Shown: positions 1 to 9,026, counted from the first letter of the stretch. The stretch: DNA of 64,000 nucleotides from Variovorax sp. N23 (GCF_025486315.1 NZ_JAOOPY010000008.1:62001-126000), one strand, 5' to 3'. Notes: generated from the letters alone by a model not told the origin. A program made the numbers and translations.

Positions 1-1072
1 CGAAGCCGATCAGCCCGACCAGCGCCGCCTGGAAGCCCGGGCTGCGCACCACGGTGCCGGGCGCAGGTGCCTCGGACGTGTCGGCCGGCAGCACGATCTC
101 CGGCGCGTCGGCCTCAAGCAGGCCCGGCGCGACGGTGCCGGCAGCAACCTCCGCGTCGCGGTGCGCACCGAGCGCGCGGAAGGCCGCCACCAGCGGCGCC
201 TCCCAGGCCGCGTCGAAACCGGGGCCGAGCGCGTCGAGTTCGCGCAGCGCGGTGCGCAGGCGGCGGATGCCGACGCGCAGCTGGTGGATGTGTTCGGCGT
301 CTTCGCTGCCGGCCGCCACCTCGCTGGCGTTCGGCAGGATCTGCGCCAGGCAGGCGGCGACCACCGCACGCTGCACCGCCGGGCCCGACGGGAAGCCGTC
401 GCCCGTGGCGTGGCGCGGGGCGGTCGCCTTCACCGCCGGTCCGCGCTCGATCCCGGCGAGCAGCCGCTCGCCCCGCTCGGCCTTCGACACCGTGTCGAAC
501 CACAGCCGGTGCTGCTGCGACCAGCGATAGGCCAGCGCGACCAGCCCCTCCACGCTGCCTCGCACCAGTTCCAGTTCCAGCTCGCACACCGCGGCCATGC
601 GTGCGGTCCCGCCGTCGACCGGGTGGGCGGTGATGGTGCCGGTGTCCAGCGCCAGCTCGACCACGGCGCCGGGCGTGCGCAGTGCGCGCGTGAGGCGCCA
701 GATGTCGGTGCCGTAGGTCTCGGCGAGCGGCTGACCCGCATCGGCCAGCAGCCGCGTCAGCGTGTCGCCCACGGGCGTGCCGGCGTGGCGCTGCACGTCG
801 GGCATCGGCGCCGCGCCGGCGCGGGCCAGGCCGAGGTCGACGTTGTGCTCCAGCCGGTGCAGCGGGCCGTCGCCCAGCGCCTTGGCCGTCTGCACCCAGC
901 GCCGGCCTTCCTGGCGCAGCCGCAGCACGGCGCCGTGCGCGGCCAGCGTGCCGGCGGCGGTGTCGAAATAGCGCGCCCGCAGGCGGGTGCGCTGCACCGG
1001 CGCGCGGCGCACGGCGGCTTCGAGCGTCTTCAGGCGCTCGGCGGGAATGTGGAACTTGAATTCGATTTCCAT
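1..1072 (-). CDS. CYTH-CHAD domain protein (3' end outside window)
   Basis: The frame runs leftward from ATG at 1072 and is still open at base 1, so the C-terminus is missing. The protein starts MEIEFKF; E2, E4 and K6 form the ExExK signature of CYTH triphosphate-tunnel enzymes, followed by basic and acidic strands (RLRARYFDT, LRLRQEG, ELELELV) up to about residue 175. Residues 261-279 (HIHQLRVGIRRLR...) are the His/Arg helix of a CHAD domain. CYTH-CHAD fusions in proteobacteria hydrolyse inorganic triphosphate and CHAD binds polyphosphate; that role is taken from the family. It is divergent from the small gene at 1150 with a 77-bp gap. Confidence 0.88.
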   Translation of the reverse strand, partial: MEIEFKFHIPAERLKTLEAAVRRAPVQRTRLRARYFDTAAGTLAAHGAVLRLRQEGRRWVQTAKALGDGPLHRLEHNVDLGLARAGAAPMPDVQRHAGTPVGDTLTRLLADAGQPLAETYGTDIWRLTRALRTPGAVVELALDTGTITAHPVDGGTARMAAVCELELELVRGSVEGLVALAYRWSQQHRLWFDTVSKAERGERLLAGIERGPAVKATAPRHATGDGFPSGPAVQRAVVAACLAQILPNASEVAAGSEDAEHIHQLRVGIRRLRTALRELDALGPGFDAAWEAPLVAAFRALGAHRDAEVAAGTVAPGLLEADAPEIVLPADTSEAPAPGTVVRSPGFQAALVGLIGF

Positions 1073-1149
1073 GGCGTGTCTCGCATCGGTGGCACCGAAG
1101 TGTCGTCGCTGCACGGTGGCCCCACCTTAATGCCGGGCATGATCGCGCC

Positions 1150-1485
1150 ATGTCCGACGATTACCAGATCGATATCCCGCCCTCCTTCTTCGCCGTCTTC
1201 ACCGACCCGGTGCGCCAGCGCCTGCGCGAACCCATCGGCACGGTGCGCGAACGCTACGAGGTGTGCGAAGACCTCGCGACCGCGCTGGTCGAGCAGGCGC
1301 GCATCCTGGCGCACGTCGAGGTGCCGTCGGAAGACGAGGTGCTCCAGCGCATCCACGCCGGCCTGCGCTCCGCCGGCTCGGGCGTGTCGCCGGACGAGGC
1401 GCGCTGGGTGGTGCTGCGGCTGGCCGAGCTGCTGGGGTGGCAGACGCCTCAGCTGGACGACGAAGGCTCAGATCCAATGCCCTGA
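1150..1485 (+). CDS. Small conserved-looking hypothetical protein
   Basis: A 111-residue acidic soluble protein (MSDDYQIDIP...) with no signal peptide, membrane segment or motif I recognise. Codon use matches its neighbours (GC-rich third positions), which supports it as a real gene. It looks mostly helical (VCEDLATALVEQARILAHVEVPSEDEV...) and has no cysteines except one near residue 39. It is divergent from the CYTH-CHAD gene and is followed by a REP-like repeat. No function is assigned. Confidence 0.6.
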   Translation: MSDDYQIDIPPSFFAVFTDPVRQRLREPIGTVRERYEVCEDLATALVEQARILAHVEVPSEDEVLQRIHAGLRSAGSGVSPDEARWVVLRLAELLGWQTPQLDDEGSDPMP

Positions 1486-1509
1486 ATTCTGCGGAATTCC
1501 AGGGATACC

Positions 1510-1590
1510 GCGGAACCGGCTTTGCCGGGCCGCTGGTATCGCCCCCTTGAGGGGGAGGCGGCGACACGCAGTGCGCCGCTTCGGGGGTGG
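1510..1590. repeat. Comamonadaceae-type intergenic GC repeat with hairpin
   Basis: The stretch from the end of the small gene to the next stop codon carries GGCTTTGCCGGGCC followed by CCCCCTTGAGGGGG (1542-1555), a 5-bp stem with a TTGA loop, and then a GCGCCGCTTCGGGGGTGGGC-like tail. This arrangement (TTTGCCGGGCC, CCCCCTTGAGGGGG, CGCTTCGGGGGTGG) is the kind of dispersed intergenic repeat I know from Variovorax and Acidovorax relatives. It lies between convergent genes and could end transcription from both sides. Confidence 0.6.
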
Positions 1591-1598
1591 GCCAACCT

Positions 1599-2840
1599 TC
1601 AGGCCGCGGCGAGGAGCATCGCGTCGAGCAGCACGTTGCAGCCGGCCGTCAGGTGTTCGGGCTTGGCGTCTTCCACCTCGTTGTGCGAGATGCCGTCCTT
1701 GCAGGGCACGAAGATCATGCCCACCGGCAGCTGGCTCGCGACGTACACCGCGTCGTGGCCGGCGCCGCTCACCACGTCCATGCAGCTGTAGCCGCGCGTC
1801 TTCGCGCCCTGGCGCACGCCTTCGACCAGTGCCGGTGCAAAGGCGGTCGGCGGGAAGTACACGACCTGTTCGATGTCGACCTTCGTCTTGGTCGCGGCAG
1901 CGACTTCGGCGCAGGCCGCGCGGATCTCGGCGTCCATCATCGACAGCGTTTCGTCGTCGATGTTGCGCAGGTCGGCGGTGAACTTCACGCGGCCCGGGAT
2001 CACGTTGCGCGAGCTGGGGAACACGTCGACCGTGCCCACGGTGCCCCGGCCGTGCGGTGCGTGGCGCAGCGCGATGGCGACCGTCTCCTGCATCAGCTTC
2101 GTGGCGGCCTGCAGCGCGTCGCGGCGCAGCGCCATCGGCGTCGGGCCGGCGTGGGCCTCCTGGCCGGTCACGGTGATGTCGTACCAGCGCTGGCCGAGCG
2201 CGCCGGTGACGGCGCCGATCACGACGTCGGCGTCTTCCAGCACCGGGCCCTGTTCGATGTGCGCCTCGAAGTAGGCCGCGAACAGCGGGGCGCCGGCCGA
2301 GACGGCGGCGGGCGTGTCGCCGGCGTAGCCGATGGCCTTCAACGCACTCTCGACGCTGATGCCCTCGCGGTCGACCGCGGCCAGTGCGGTCTCGAGCGTG
2401 AAGGCGCCGGCGTACACGCCCGAGCCCATCATCACGGGCACGAAGCGCGAACCCTCCTCGTTGGTCCAGATCGCCATCTCCAGCGGCAGGCGCGTCTGGA
2501 TGTCGTGGTCGTTCAGCGTGCGGAAGACTTCGAGCACCGCCAGCACGCCGTAGTTGCCGTCGAACTTGCCGCCGGTCGGCTGCGTGTCGATGTGGCTGCC
2601 CGAGGCGACCGCGGGCGCGTCGTTCTCGCGGCCGGGGCGGCGCGCGAAGATGTTGCCGATCTGGTCGACGCGGATGGTGCAGCCGGCTTCCTTCGCCCAG
2701 CCGATGACGCGCTCGCGCCCCTGGCGGTCGAGCTCGGTCAGCGCCAGCCGGGCCACGCCGCCGGCGGGCGTGCCGCCGATTTCGGCGAGGGACATCAGGC
2801 TGGCCCAGAGGCGGTCGCCGTTGATCGAGAGTGCGGTCAT
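1599..2840 (-). CDS. M20-family Zn-dependent amidohydrolase (N-carbamoyl-L-amino acid hydrolase / allantoate amidohydrolase type)
   Basis: A 413-residue cytosolic metallopeptidase-fold enzyme starting MTALSINGDRLW. Family metal-site motifs are intact: GSHIDTQ, GGKFDGNYG, TNEEGSRF, EAHIEQGP and the C-terminal SGAGHDAVY and GISHNEVED segments. The family hydrolyses N-carbamoyl amino acids, allantoate or ureidopropionate-type amides with two Zn or Mn ions; the exact substrate cannot be read here. The ATG at 2840 overlaps the stop of the desaturase gene by four bases (ATGA), so it is the last gene of a three-gene operon that also encodes an alpha/beta hydrolase and a desaturase. Confidence 0.88.
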   Translation of the reverse strand: MTALSINGDRLWASLMSLAEIGGTPAGGVARLALTELDRQGRERVIGWAKEAGCTIRVDQIGNIFARRPGRENDAPAVASGSHIDTQPTGGKFDGNYGVLAVLEVFRTLNDHDIQTRLPLEMAIWTNEEGSRFVPVMMGSGVYAGAFTLETALAAVDREGISVESALKAIGYAGDTPAAVSAGAPLFAAYFEAHIEQGPVLEDADVVIGAVTGALGQRWYDITVTGQEAHAGPTPMALRRDALQAATKLMQETVAIALRHAPHGRGTVGTVDVFPSSRNVIPGRVKFTADLRNIDDETLSMMDAEIRAACAEVAAATKTKVDIEQVVYFPPTAFAPALVEGVRQGAKTRGYSCMDVVSGAGHDAVYVASQLPVGMIFVPCKDGISHNEVEDAKPEHLTAGCNVLLDAMLLAAA

Positions 2841-3817
2841 GTCAGGTGTTCTCCGTGTGAAGGGGCGGGGGTGTCGGTGGACAGCAGGTGGCGCAGCACC
2901 GCCGCCGTCGCCGCGGGGTAGCCGGGCGACGTGTTGACGATGTGCGGCGCCAGCATGGCGTTGAGCTTGGGCAGTGCATGGAAGGGCACGGCCGGGTAGG
3001 CGTGGTGCTCCACGTGGAAGGGCATGTTCCACGCGAAGAAATGGACGAAGCGGTTGGTGTAGGTGGTGCGCGTGTTGGCCAGCATGTCGTTGCTGTGGGC
3101 GCAGCCGGTGTGCTCGGCCAGCAGGTAGGGCCGCAGGAAGAGCTGGCCGGTCATCAGCGGCACGACCCACAGCCACAGCGCGGCGAGCGAGCCGGTGGCG
3201 ACCGAGGCGGCCACGATCAGCGCGTAGCCCGCCAGGTAGGCACGCGCCTCGCGCACGATCAGGCCGCGCTTGTCGTCCGGCACCCAGGGCACGGTCACGC
3301 GGCCGAGCACGCCATGGCGCCACAGCAGCTTCGCGCGGCCGACCCAGATCGGCATGCCGGTCCAGGTCCAGGCGATGGCGGCGCGGGTGCGCGGCAGCGG
3401 GTTGGCGAGCTCGGGGTCTTTGTCCGGGTCCTGCGTGTGGCGGTGGTGCACCCAGTGGTAGGCGCGGTAGTACTCGTAGGGCAGAAAGACCGCGAAGCCG
3501 GCGAAGTGGCCGAGCGCATGGTTGAAGGCGCGGGTGCGGAAGGCCGTCTGGTGCGCGGTCTCGTGCACCACGTTGAAGAGGAAGGCGATGAACCAGCCCT
3601 GCAGCAGCGTGAGCGGCACCGCCCACACCGTGCCGAGCGCGTGCCACAGCGCGACGCCACCGAGCACGATGGCGCCCAGATGGCCGAAGGCGCGGCGCGC
3701 GCCGGCCGCGTCGGAGCGCACGGCCAGCGCCTTCAGGTCCTGCGCGCTCACGCGGAAGGTGGCGGGCTTGCGCACGGTGCGCGGTGCTGCTTCGGCCGTG
3801 TCTGTGATGGGGGTCAT
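2837..3817 (-). CDS. Membrane fatty acid desaturase / hydroxylase family protein
   Basis: A 326-residue integral membrane di-iron enzyme. The three histidine boxes are present: HETAH after the first hydrophobic pair, HWVHHRH in the cytosolic loop, and HVEHH near the C-terminus. Hydrophobic stretches (HLGAIVLGGVALWHAL, LIVAASVATGSLAALWLWVV) flank them. The family uses O2 and electrons from a ferredoxin or cytochrome to desaturate or hydroxylate acyl chains and related lipids. Start and stop overlap the neighbours by four bases each (ATGA), so expression is tightly coupled. The substrate is unknown; context with an M20 amidohydrolase suggests an amide-linked or acylated compound, which is inference. 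Confidence 0.85.
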   Translation of the reverse strand: MTPITDTAEAAPRTVRKPATFRVSAQDLKALAVRSDAAGARRAFGHLGAIVLGGVALWHALGTVWAVPLTLLQGWFIAFLFNVVHETAHQTAFRTRAFNHALGHFAGFAVFLPYEYYRAYHWVHHRHTQDPDKDPELANPLPRTRAAIAWTWTGMPIWVGRAKLLWRHGVLGRVTVPWVPDDKRGLIVREARAYLAGYALIVAASVATGSLAALWLWVVPLMTGQLFLRPYLLAEHTGCAHSNDMLANTRTTYTNRFVHFFAWNMPFHVEHHAYPAVPFHALPKLNAMLAPHIVNTSPGYPAATAAVLRHLLSTDTPAPSHGEHLT

Positions 3818-4869
3818 TCGGCCAGCAGCGCTTTCACGCGCGTCTCGATGAAGGCCCGGTCTTCGGGCTGGTGGACGGCACTGGGGTTGCCCGCGCGGTG
3901 GCCCCACACCGACGGAATGGGCTGCAGGTCGCCGTGGCGCAGGTGCGACAGCTCGGCCCGGTTGTCGTCGACCTGGAAGTACAGGTCGTGGTCGCCGGGC
4001 ATCAGCAGCACGCGGGCGCGGATGGCGCCGAGCGCCTTCTTCAGGTCGCCGCCGTACAGGGCGTTGGCGCTGATGTCGCCCGTCTGCCAGGTGCGGAACT
4101 GCGCCAGCAGGTCGGCCGGGTCGCGGCGGGCGAAGGTGGTCTCCCAGTGGCTGACGAGGTAGTCCTCCAGCGACGAGGCGCCGAGCTTTCGCCACATCTC
4201 CTCGCGGTAGAAGGTCTGCGACAGCGCCCAGCCCGCATAGACGCGGCCCATGGCGCGCAGGCCGCGCACCGGCCGCTCGGTGAACAGCCCGTCGCGGTAG
4301 GCCGTATCGGCCATCAGCGCGTGCGCTGCACCTTCGATGAACACGCGGTTGTGCGGCGCACAGCGCGCGGCGCCGCACACCACGGCGATGCGGTCGACCG
4401 CGTCGGGGAACAGCGCCGCCCAGTGGTAGGCCTGCATGGCGCCCATCGACCAGCCGTAGACCAGCGCCACCCGCTCGATGCCCCACAGCTCGGCCAGCAT
4501 GCGGCGCTGGACATGCACCGCGTCGTAATAGGTGACGTCGGGGTAGCGCGTGCCCACGTCGGGCCAGGGCGTGTTCGACGGCGAACTCGACAGCCCGTTG
4601 CCGAACAGGTTGGCGATGACGATGAAGTACTTCGACGGGTCGAGCGCGCCGCCCTCGGCCACCATGTGCTCGATGTCGGTGTGCTGCGCGGCGTACGAGG
4701 TCGGGTAGAGGATGACGTTGGAGCGCTCGGCATTCAGCGTGCCGAAGGTCTTGTAGACCAGGGACATGTGGCGGAAGGTGCGGCCGGACTGGAGCACCAC
4801 GTCCCCGGCCTGGAACACGCCCGTGTCGGGGCGTGCCGCATGGGCATCGGGTGCGGGCGGGGCGGTCAT
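3814..4869 (-). CDS. MetX-like alpha/beta-fold hydrolase or acyltransferase
   Basis: A 351-residue cytosolic alpha/beta hydrolase related to homoserine O-acetyltransferases. Nucleophile elbow GWSMG places Ser141; the acid is in PGDHDLYF (about D293 or D295) and the histidine in VWGHRAGNP (H324). It is the first gene of the operon, starting at ATG 4869. It lacks the usual MetX neighbours (metW), and sits with a desaturase and an amidohydrolase, so a biosynthetic methionine role is unlikely. It more probably acts as a hydrolase or acyl transferase on a catabolic substrate; this is inference. Confidence 0.82.
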   Translation of the reverse strand: MTAPPAPDAHAARPDTGVFQAGDVVLQSGRTFRHMSLVYKTFGTLNAERSNVILYPTSYAAQHTDIEHMVAEGGALDPSKYFIVIANLFGNGLSSSPSNTPWPDVGTRYPDVTYYDAVHVQRRMLAELWGIERVALVYGWSMGAMQAYHWAALFPDAVDRIAVVCGAARCAPHNRVFIEGAAHALMADTAYRDGLFTERPVRGLRAMGRVYAGWALSQTFYREEMWRKLGASSLEDYLVSHWETTFARRDPADLLAQFRTWQTGDISANALYGGDLKKALGAIRARVLLMPGDHDLYFQVDDNRAELSHLRHGDLQPIPSVWGHRAGNPSAVHQPEDRAFIETRVKALLAE

Positions 4870-4912
4870 GGTCGGTGTCCTTTTTTGGTGCTTCGATCGT
4901 GCGGCTGAATAA

Positions 4913-4929
4913 CTATACTCTGCGTACAG
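4913..4929. promoter_or_regulatory. Candidate TetR operator
   Basis: CTATACTCTGCGTACAG is an imperfect 17-bp palindrome (6 of 8 positions match between arms CTATACTC and GCGTACAG) in the 74-bp gap between the TetR gene and the divergent three-gene operon. It is the only AT-rich symmetric site there and overlaps where both promoters must lie. Assignment to this TetR protein is inferred from position. Confidence 0.5.
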
Positions 4930-4943
4930 CAAAGTGACGCAAC

Positions 4944-5540
4944 ATGCATGCCACCCCGCCACCCGATGACGACACCCCCAGGCGCCGCGGCCGCCCGCGC
5001 TCCGAAGTGGCGGCCAGTGCCGTGCTCGACGCCGCCTACCGCCTGAGCGCCACCCAGGGCCTGCGCGGCGCCACCATCCAGGCCATCGCGGCCGAATCGG
5101 GCGTGTCGAAGATGACGATCTACAAGTGGTGGGAAGGCCGGCTGCAGCTGCTGATCGACGCCTACATGCGCCAGGCGACGGTGATGCTCCCGCTCTCGGA
5201 AACGCTGCCGCCGCCCGAGGCGATCCGCGCCCACGCGCAGCGGTACCTGGTAGCGCTGCGCGGCGACCTGGGCCGGGTGCAGCTGGCGGTGCTGGCCGAA
5301 TGCATGGCCGAGACGGGCACGTCGGAGCTCTTCGTGGCGCGCTACCTCAGCGTGCGCCGCGCCCTGGGTGCGCGCGTGATTCGCCGCGGCCAGCGCGACG
5401 GCAGCATCGCGTCGCAGCGCCCGGCCGAGGCGCTGTACGACCAGATCTACGGCACCATCTTCTACCGCTTCCAGTTCGGCCTGAAGGGGCTCGACAAGGG
5501 CTTCGTGCAGGCGCTGGTCGACAACGCCTTCGCGGCCTGA
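4944..5540 (+). CDS. TetR/AcrR-family transcriptional regulator
   Basis: A 198-residue regulator. An N-terminal basic tail (RRRGRPRSEVAAS) is followed by a TetR helix-turn-helix (AIAAESGVSKMTIYKWWEGRLQLL, about residues 50-72) and a helical ligand domain. Its start is 74 bp from the divergent hydrolase gene, the classic layout for a local repressor. It probably senses the substrate or product of the hydrolase-desaturase-amidohydrolase operon and also controls itself; both points are inferred from the divergent layout and the palindrome at 4913-4929. Confidence 0.88.
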   Translation: MHATPPPDDDTPRRRGRPRSEVAASAVLDAAYRLSATQGLRGATIQAIAAESGVSKMTIYKWWEGRLQLLIDAYMRQATVMLPLSETLPPPEAIRAHAQRYLVALRGDLGRVQLAVLAECMAETGTSELFVARYLSVRRALGARVIRRGQRDGSIASQRPAEALYDQIYGTIFYRFQFGLKGLDKGFVQALVDNAFAA

Positions 5541-5552
5541 CGCGAAGGCGGC

Positions 5553-6851
5553 TCAGACGCCCCCGTCGGTCATCCTGTACCAGCCGATCACGGCCGAGAC
5601 GTAGAGCCGGCGCAGGCCGTACAGCGGAAACGGCTTGATGGTCGACGGCGCGACAGGCAGCGCCTGCCGGTTGCCGGTCGCGATGTACTCGGCCAGCGCC
5701 TGGCCCATGCGGGTCTGCAGGCCGACGCCACGGCCCTGGCAGCCGATGTCGATCAGCAGGCCCGGCGCCGGCTCGTGCAGGTGCGGCATGTAGTCGCGCG
5801 TGATCGCGACATGCCCGCACCAGCGGTAGGCGATCGGCACCCCGGCCGCCTGGGGGAACAGCTTGGCGACCACGTTCTCGAGATGCGACCAGTCGCCCGG
5901 CTGCGCGGGGTCGGGCTCGCGGAAGGTGCCGCGCCCGCCCATCAGCAGGCGCCCTGTGTGGTCGATGCGGTAGTACAGCAGCAGGTTGCGCGCGTCCGAC
6001 GACACATGACCCTCGGGCAGGATGCTGCGGCGCACCGACTCGGGCAGCGGCTCGGTCGCGACCTGGAACGAGTTGGCGTTGATGATGGATTTGCGCAGCT
6101 GCGGCCAGAGGTCGTCGGTGTAGCCGTTGGTGGCCAGCACCACCCGTTCGGCGACCACCTTGGCGCCCTGCTTCGTGGTGACGTGCCACTTTCCGCCGGC
6201 TTGGGCCAACTGCGTGACCGGCGACGCGGTGTGGATCACCACGCCGGCGGCGATGGCGGCGCGCGCCAGCCCGCGCGCATAGCTCAATGGCTGCACGCCG
6301 CCACCGCGCGGATCGACCCAGCCACCGAAATACTTGTCCGTACCGAGCAGTCGCGCGGTCTCTGCGCGATCGAGCAGCTGCGTGGCGACGCCCTGCGCGC
6401 CCCAGTCGCGCGCACGGCGCTCGGCCAGCTTGAGGGCGTCCGATGTGTGCGAACCCTGGATCCAGCCGCGCCGCACATGCGGCACGTCCATCCGGTGCTT
6501 GTCGATCAGGTCGAACACCGCGTCCGCGGTGCTCCCTGCAAAGTCGACGAGACGCTGCCCCTTCTCGGCGCCGAACATCGCGATCATTTCGCTCGGGTCG
6601 TACTTGAAGCCGGGGATGACCTGCCCGCCGTTGCGGCCAGAGCCGCCGAAGCCGATGTCACGGGCCTCCAGCACCACCACGCGCACGCCACGTTCGGCCA
6701 GATGCAAGGCCGTGCTCAAGCCGCAGTAGCCGGCGCCGACGATGACCACGTCGGCCTGCGCGTCGCCGTCGAGCGGTGCCGTGTCCGGCGCGGGCGCGGC
6801 GGTGGCGGCCCAGAGCGACGGCGTCAACGGAAAGAAATCTTCTTGTGGCAT
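5553..6851 (-). CDS. FAD-dependent amine oxidase of the DAO family (gamma-glutamylputrescine oxidase-like)
   Basis: A 432-residue flavoenzyme. DVVIVGAGYCGLSTALHLAERG near residue 35 is the Rossmann FAD-binding GxGxxG segment, followed by GGSGRNGGQVIPG, which is typical of PuuB-like DAO oxidases. C-terminal elements (GRLLMGGRGTF, DIGCQGRGVGLQTRMG) complete the DAO fold. Such enzymes oxidise gamma-glutamyl-polyamines or other amines with release of H2O2 and ammonia. I chose ATG 6851, which has an AAAGG close upstream; a GTG at 6863 would overlap the ATPase stop by four bases and is equally possible. It is the last gene of the amino acid or amine uptake operon. Confidence 0.87.
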   Translation of the reverse strand: MPQEDFFPLTPSLWAATAAPAPDTAPLDGDAQADVVIVGAGYCGLSTALHLAERGVRVVVLEARDIGFGGSGRNGGQVIPGFKYDPSEMIAMFGAEKGQRLVDFAGSTADAVFDLIDKHRMDVPHVRRGWIQGSHTSDALKLAERRARDWGAQGVATQLLDRAETARLLGTDKYFGGWVDPRGGGVQPLSYARGLARAAIAAGVVIHTASPVTQLAQAGGKWHVTTKQGAKVVAERVVLATNGYTDDLWPQLRKSIINANSFQVATEPLPESVRRSILPEGHVSSDARNLLLYYRIDHTGRLLMGGRGTFREPDPAQPGDWSHLENVVAKLFPQAAGVPIAYRWCGHVAITRDYMPHLHEPAPGLLIDIGCQGRGVGLQTRMGQALAEYIATGNRQALPVAPSTIKPFPLYGLRRLYVSAVIGWYRMTDGGV

Positions 6852-6859
6852 GGGGCCTT

Positions 6860-7591
6860 TCACATCGGATGGAGAACACGCCGCAGGAAGTCCTGCGTGC
6901 GCGGGTGTTGCGGATTGCCGAGCACGTCGGCCGAGGGGCCCTGCTCGGCCACGATGCCGCCGTCGATGAACAACACGCGGTCGGCCACCTCCCGCGCGAA
7001 CTGCATTTCGTGCGTGACCACGACCATGGTCATGCCGGCCTCGGCCAGCTTTCGCATCGCTTCCAGCACGTCGCCGACGAGCTCCGGGTCGAGCGCGGAG
7101 GTCGGCTCGTCGAACAGGATGGCCTTGGGCTGCATCGCCAGGGCGCGGGCGATGGCCACGCGCTGTTGCTGCCCACCCGACAGCTGAGAGGGATGCGCGT
7201 CGATTTTGTCGGCCAGGCCGACGCTGGCCAGCAGCTCCTTGCCGCGGGCAGTGGCGCTCGCGCGGGCCTCGCCCTTGACGAAGATCGGGCCTTCGACGAC
7301 GTTCTCGATCACGGTGCGATGCGGGAACAGGTTGAAGCGCTGGAACACCATCGCCACTTCGGTGCGGATCAGCTTGATGCTGGGCGCCTGGTGGTCGACG
7401 TGCACGCCGTCGATGTCGATGGTGCCGCCGCTGTAGCTCTCCAGCCCGTTGATGCAGCGCAGGATGGTCGACTTACCCGAGCCCGACGGGCCGATGATGC
7501 AGACCACCTCGCCCTTGGCGACCGATGCATCGACGCCCTTGAGCACATGGTGCGTGCCGAAGAACTTTTGCAGTCCACGGATCTCGATCAT
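6860..7591 (-). CDS. Polar amino acid ABC transporter, ATP-binding protein
   Basis: A 243-residue nucleotide-binding subunit with Walker [10 protein letters not shown]-loop at FQRFNLFPH, signature LSGGQQQR, Walker [15 protein letters not shown] and the H-loop VVVTHEM. This matches the GlnQ/HisP group that energises import of polar amino acids and related amines. It overlaps the permease gene upstream by four bases (ATGA), and the oxidase gene follows directly. Its partners are the permease at 7588 and the binding protein at 8268. Confidence 0.93.
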   Translation of the reverse strand: MIEIRGLQKFFGTHHVLKGVDASVAKGEVVCIIGPSGSGKSTILRCINGLESYSGGTIDIDGVHVDHQAPSIKLIRTEVAMVFQRFNLFPHRTVIENVVEGPIFVKGEARASATARGKELLASVGLADKIDAHPSQLSGGQQQRVAIARALAMQPKAILFDEPTSALDPELVGDVLEAMRKLAEAGMTMVVVTHEMQFAREVADRVLFIDGGIVAEQGPSADVLGNPQHPRTQDFLRRVLHPM

Positions 7592-8238
7592 GTCTTGTTC
7601 CGCTTCTCGAGGTGCCGCACCAGAAGGATCAGCGGCACGCACATGACGAGGTACATCACCGCCACCATCGAGAACACCGTCGCGTTCTGGAAGGTCGAGG
7701 TGGCGATCAGTTTGCCCTGCAGCGCCAGCTCGGCGACCGTGATGGTGGAGGCCTGCGACGAGTCCTTGAGCATCATGATCATGATGTTGCCGTAGGGCGG
7801 CAGCACGATCTTCACGGCCTGCGGCAGCACCACGCGCCGCATCATCAGCGGCCAGCCCATGCCCATGGCGCGCGCGGCTTCGACCTGCCCACGGTCCACC
7901 GCCTCGATACCCGCGCGGAAGTTCTCCGACTGGTAGGCCGAGTAGGCGATGCCCAGACCCAGGATCGAGGCCTGCAATGCCGACAGCGAGATGCCGAAAT
8001 CCGGCATCACGAAGTAGAGGAAGAACAGCAGCACGATGATCGGGATGCCGCGCAGCAGGTTGACGATGGTCGTGGCGATGTTCGCCAGCCAGCGGATGCC
8101 CGACACGCGCATGACGGCCCACACCATGCCCAGCACGGTCGACAGCGCCAGCGAGCCCAGCGTCACCAGAATGGTGAGCCAGGCCCCCTGCAGCAGGATC
8201 GGGAAGTACTCCCGGATGCGCTCAAGCAGTATCAGCAT
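7588..8238 (-). CDS. Polar amino acid ABC transporter, permease
   Basis: A 216-residue HisM/GlnP-type membrane subunit with about five hydrophobic segments ([59 protein letters not shown]) and the EAARAMGM segment of the ABC coupling helix (EAA motif). I chose ATG 8238; an in-frame TTG at 8253 would add five residues. Only one permease gene is present, so a homodimer is expected. It sits between the binding-protein and ATPase genes. Confidence 0.9.
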   Translation of the reverse strand: MLILLERIREYFPILLQGAWLTILVTLGSLALSTVLGMVWAVMRVSGIRWLANIATTIVNLLRGIPIIVLLFFLYFVMPDFGISLSALQASILGLGIAYSAYQSENFRAGIEAVDRGQVEAARAMGMGWPLMMRRVVLPQAVKIVLPPYGNIMIMMLKDSSQASTITVAELALQGKLIATSTFQNATVFSMVAVMYLVMCVPLILLVRHLEKRNKT

Positions 8239-8267
8239 GGCTGTTTCGTTCAAGGTTCAGGCGCCGA

Positions 8268-9026
8268 TCAGGACGCCAGGCCCCACTTCTTCAGGATGCC
8301 GTCGATGGTGCCGTCGGCCTTGAGCTTGGTGAGCGCGGCGTTGACCTTGCCCATCGTCTCGGTGTCGCCCTTGCGCGTCGCGATGCCGATGCTGTTGACC
8401 ATCGTCGGTTTGAAGGTGGTCGCCATGCGCAGGTTCGGGAAGAGGCCGCGCGAGATCGCGAAGGCGGCGATCGGCGAATCGAGAAAGCCCGCGTCGATGC
8501 GGCCGGCGTTGGCGTCGCGCATCAGGTCAGCCGTGGTGTCGTAGAGCTTGACTTCGGTGAAGAGGCCGCTCTTCTGCAGCGGATCGACAAAGGCGGTACC
8601 GACCTGCACACCGACGCGCTTGCCCTTCAGGTCGGCCATCGTGACGTAGCCGGTCTTGTCGGTCACCGGAACGACCACGCCCTCGCCGTAGCTGTAGATC
8701 GGCTGCGAGAAGTCGACCACCTCGAGCCGCACCGGCGTGATGAACATGGCCGCCGAGATCAGGTCGATGCGCTTGGTGGTGAGCGAGCTGATGAGCGTGG
8801 AGAACTGCATCGCCTCGATCTGCACACCGAAGCCGGCTTCCTTGCCGACGGCCTTCACGATGTCCGCCATCACGCCATCGATGGTGTTGGTCTTGGTGTC
8901 GAGAAAAGTGAAGGGACTGCCGGTCGGCGTGGAGCCGACCTTCAGCACGGTCTGGGCCGAGGCCGGCGCCGTGATCGTCAACGCGAGCGCCGTGAACAGC
9001 GAAGCGACAAGTGCGGGGAGCTTCAT
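8268..9026 (-). CDS. Periplasmic amino acid/amine-binding protein (SBP_bac_3)
   Basis: A 252-residue protein with a Sec signal peptide (MKLPALVASLFTALALTITA, cleavage after ASA at about residue 24) followed by a family 3 solute-binding fold: GSTPTGSPFTFLDT, GVMADIVKAVGKEAG, RIDLISAAMFITPVR and DLKGKRVGVQVGT. It delivers substrate to the permease encoded next. Its start overlaps the regulator stop by four bases. With the PuuR-like regulator and PuuB-like oxidase the ligand is likely a polyamine derivative or similar amine, but the ligand is not readable from sequence. Confidence 0.9.
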   Translation of the reverse strand: MKLPALVASLFTALALTITAPASAQTVLKVGSTPTGSPFTFLDTKTNTIDGVMADIVKAVGKEAGFGVQIEAMQFSTLISSLTTKRIDLISAAMFITPVRLEVVDFSQPIYSYGEGVVVPVTDKTGYVTMADLKGKRVGVQVGTAFVDPLQKSGLFTEVKLYDTTADLMRDANAGRIDAGFLDSPIAAFAISRGLFPNLRMATTFKPTMVNSIGIATRKGDTETMGKVNAALTKLKADGTIDGILKKWGLAS

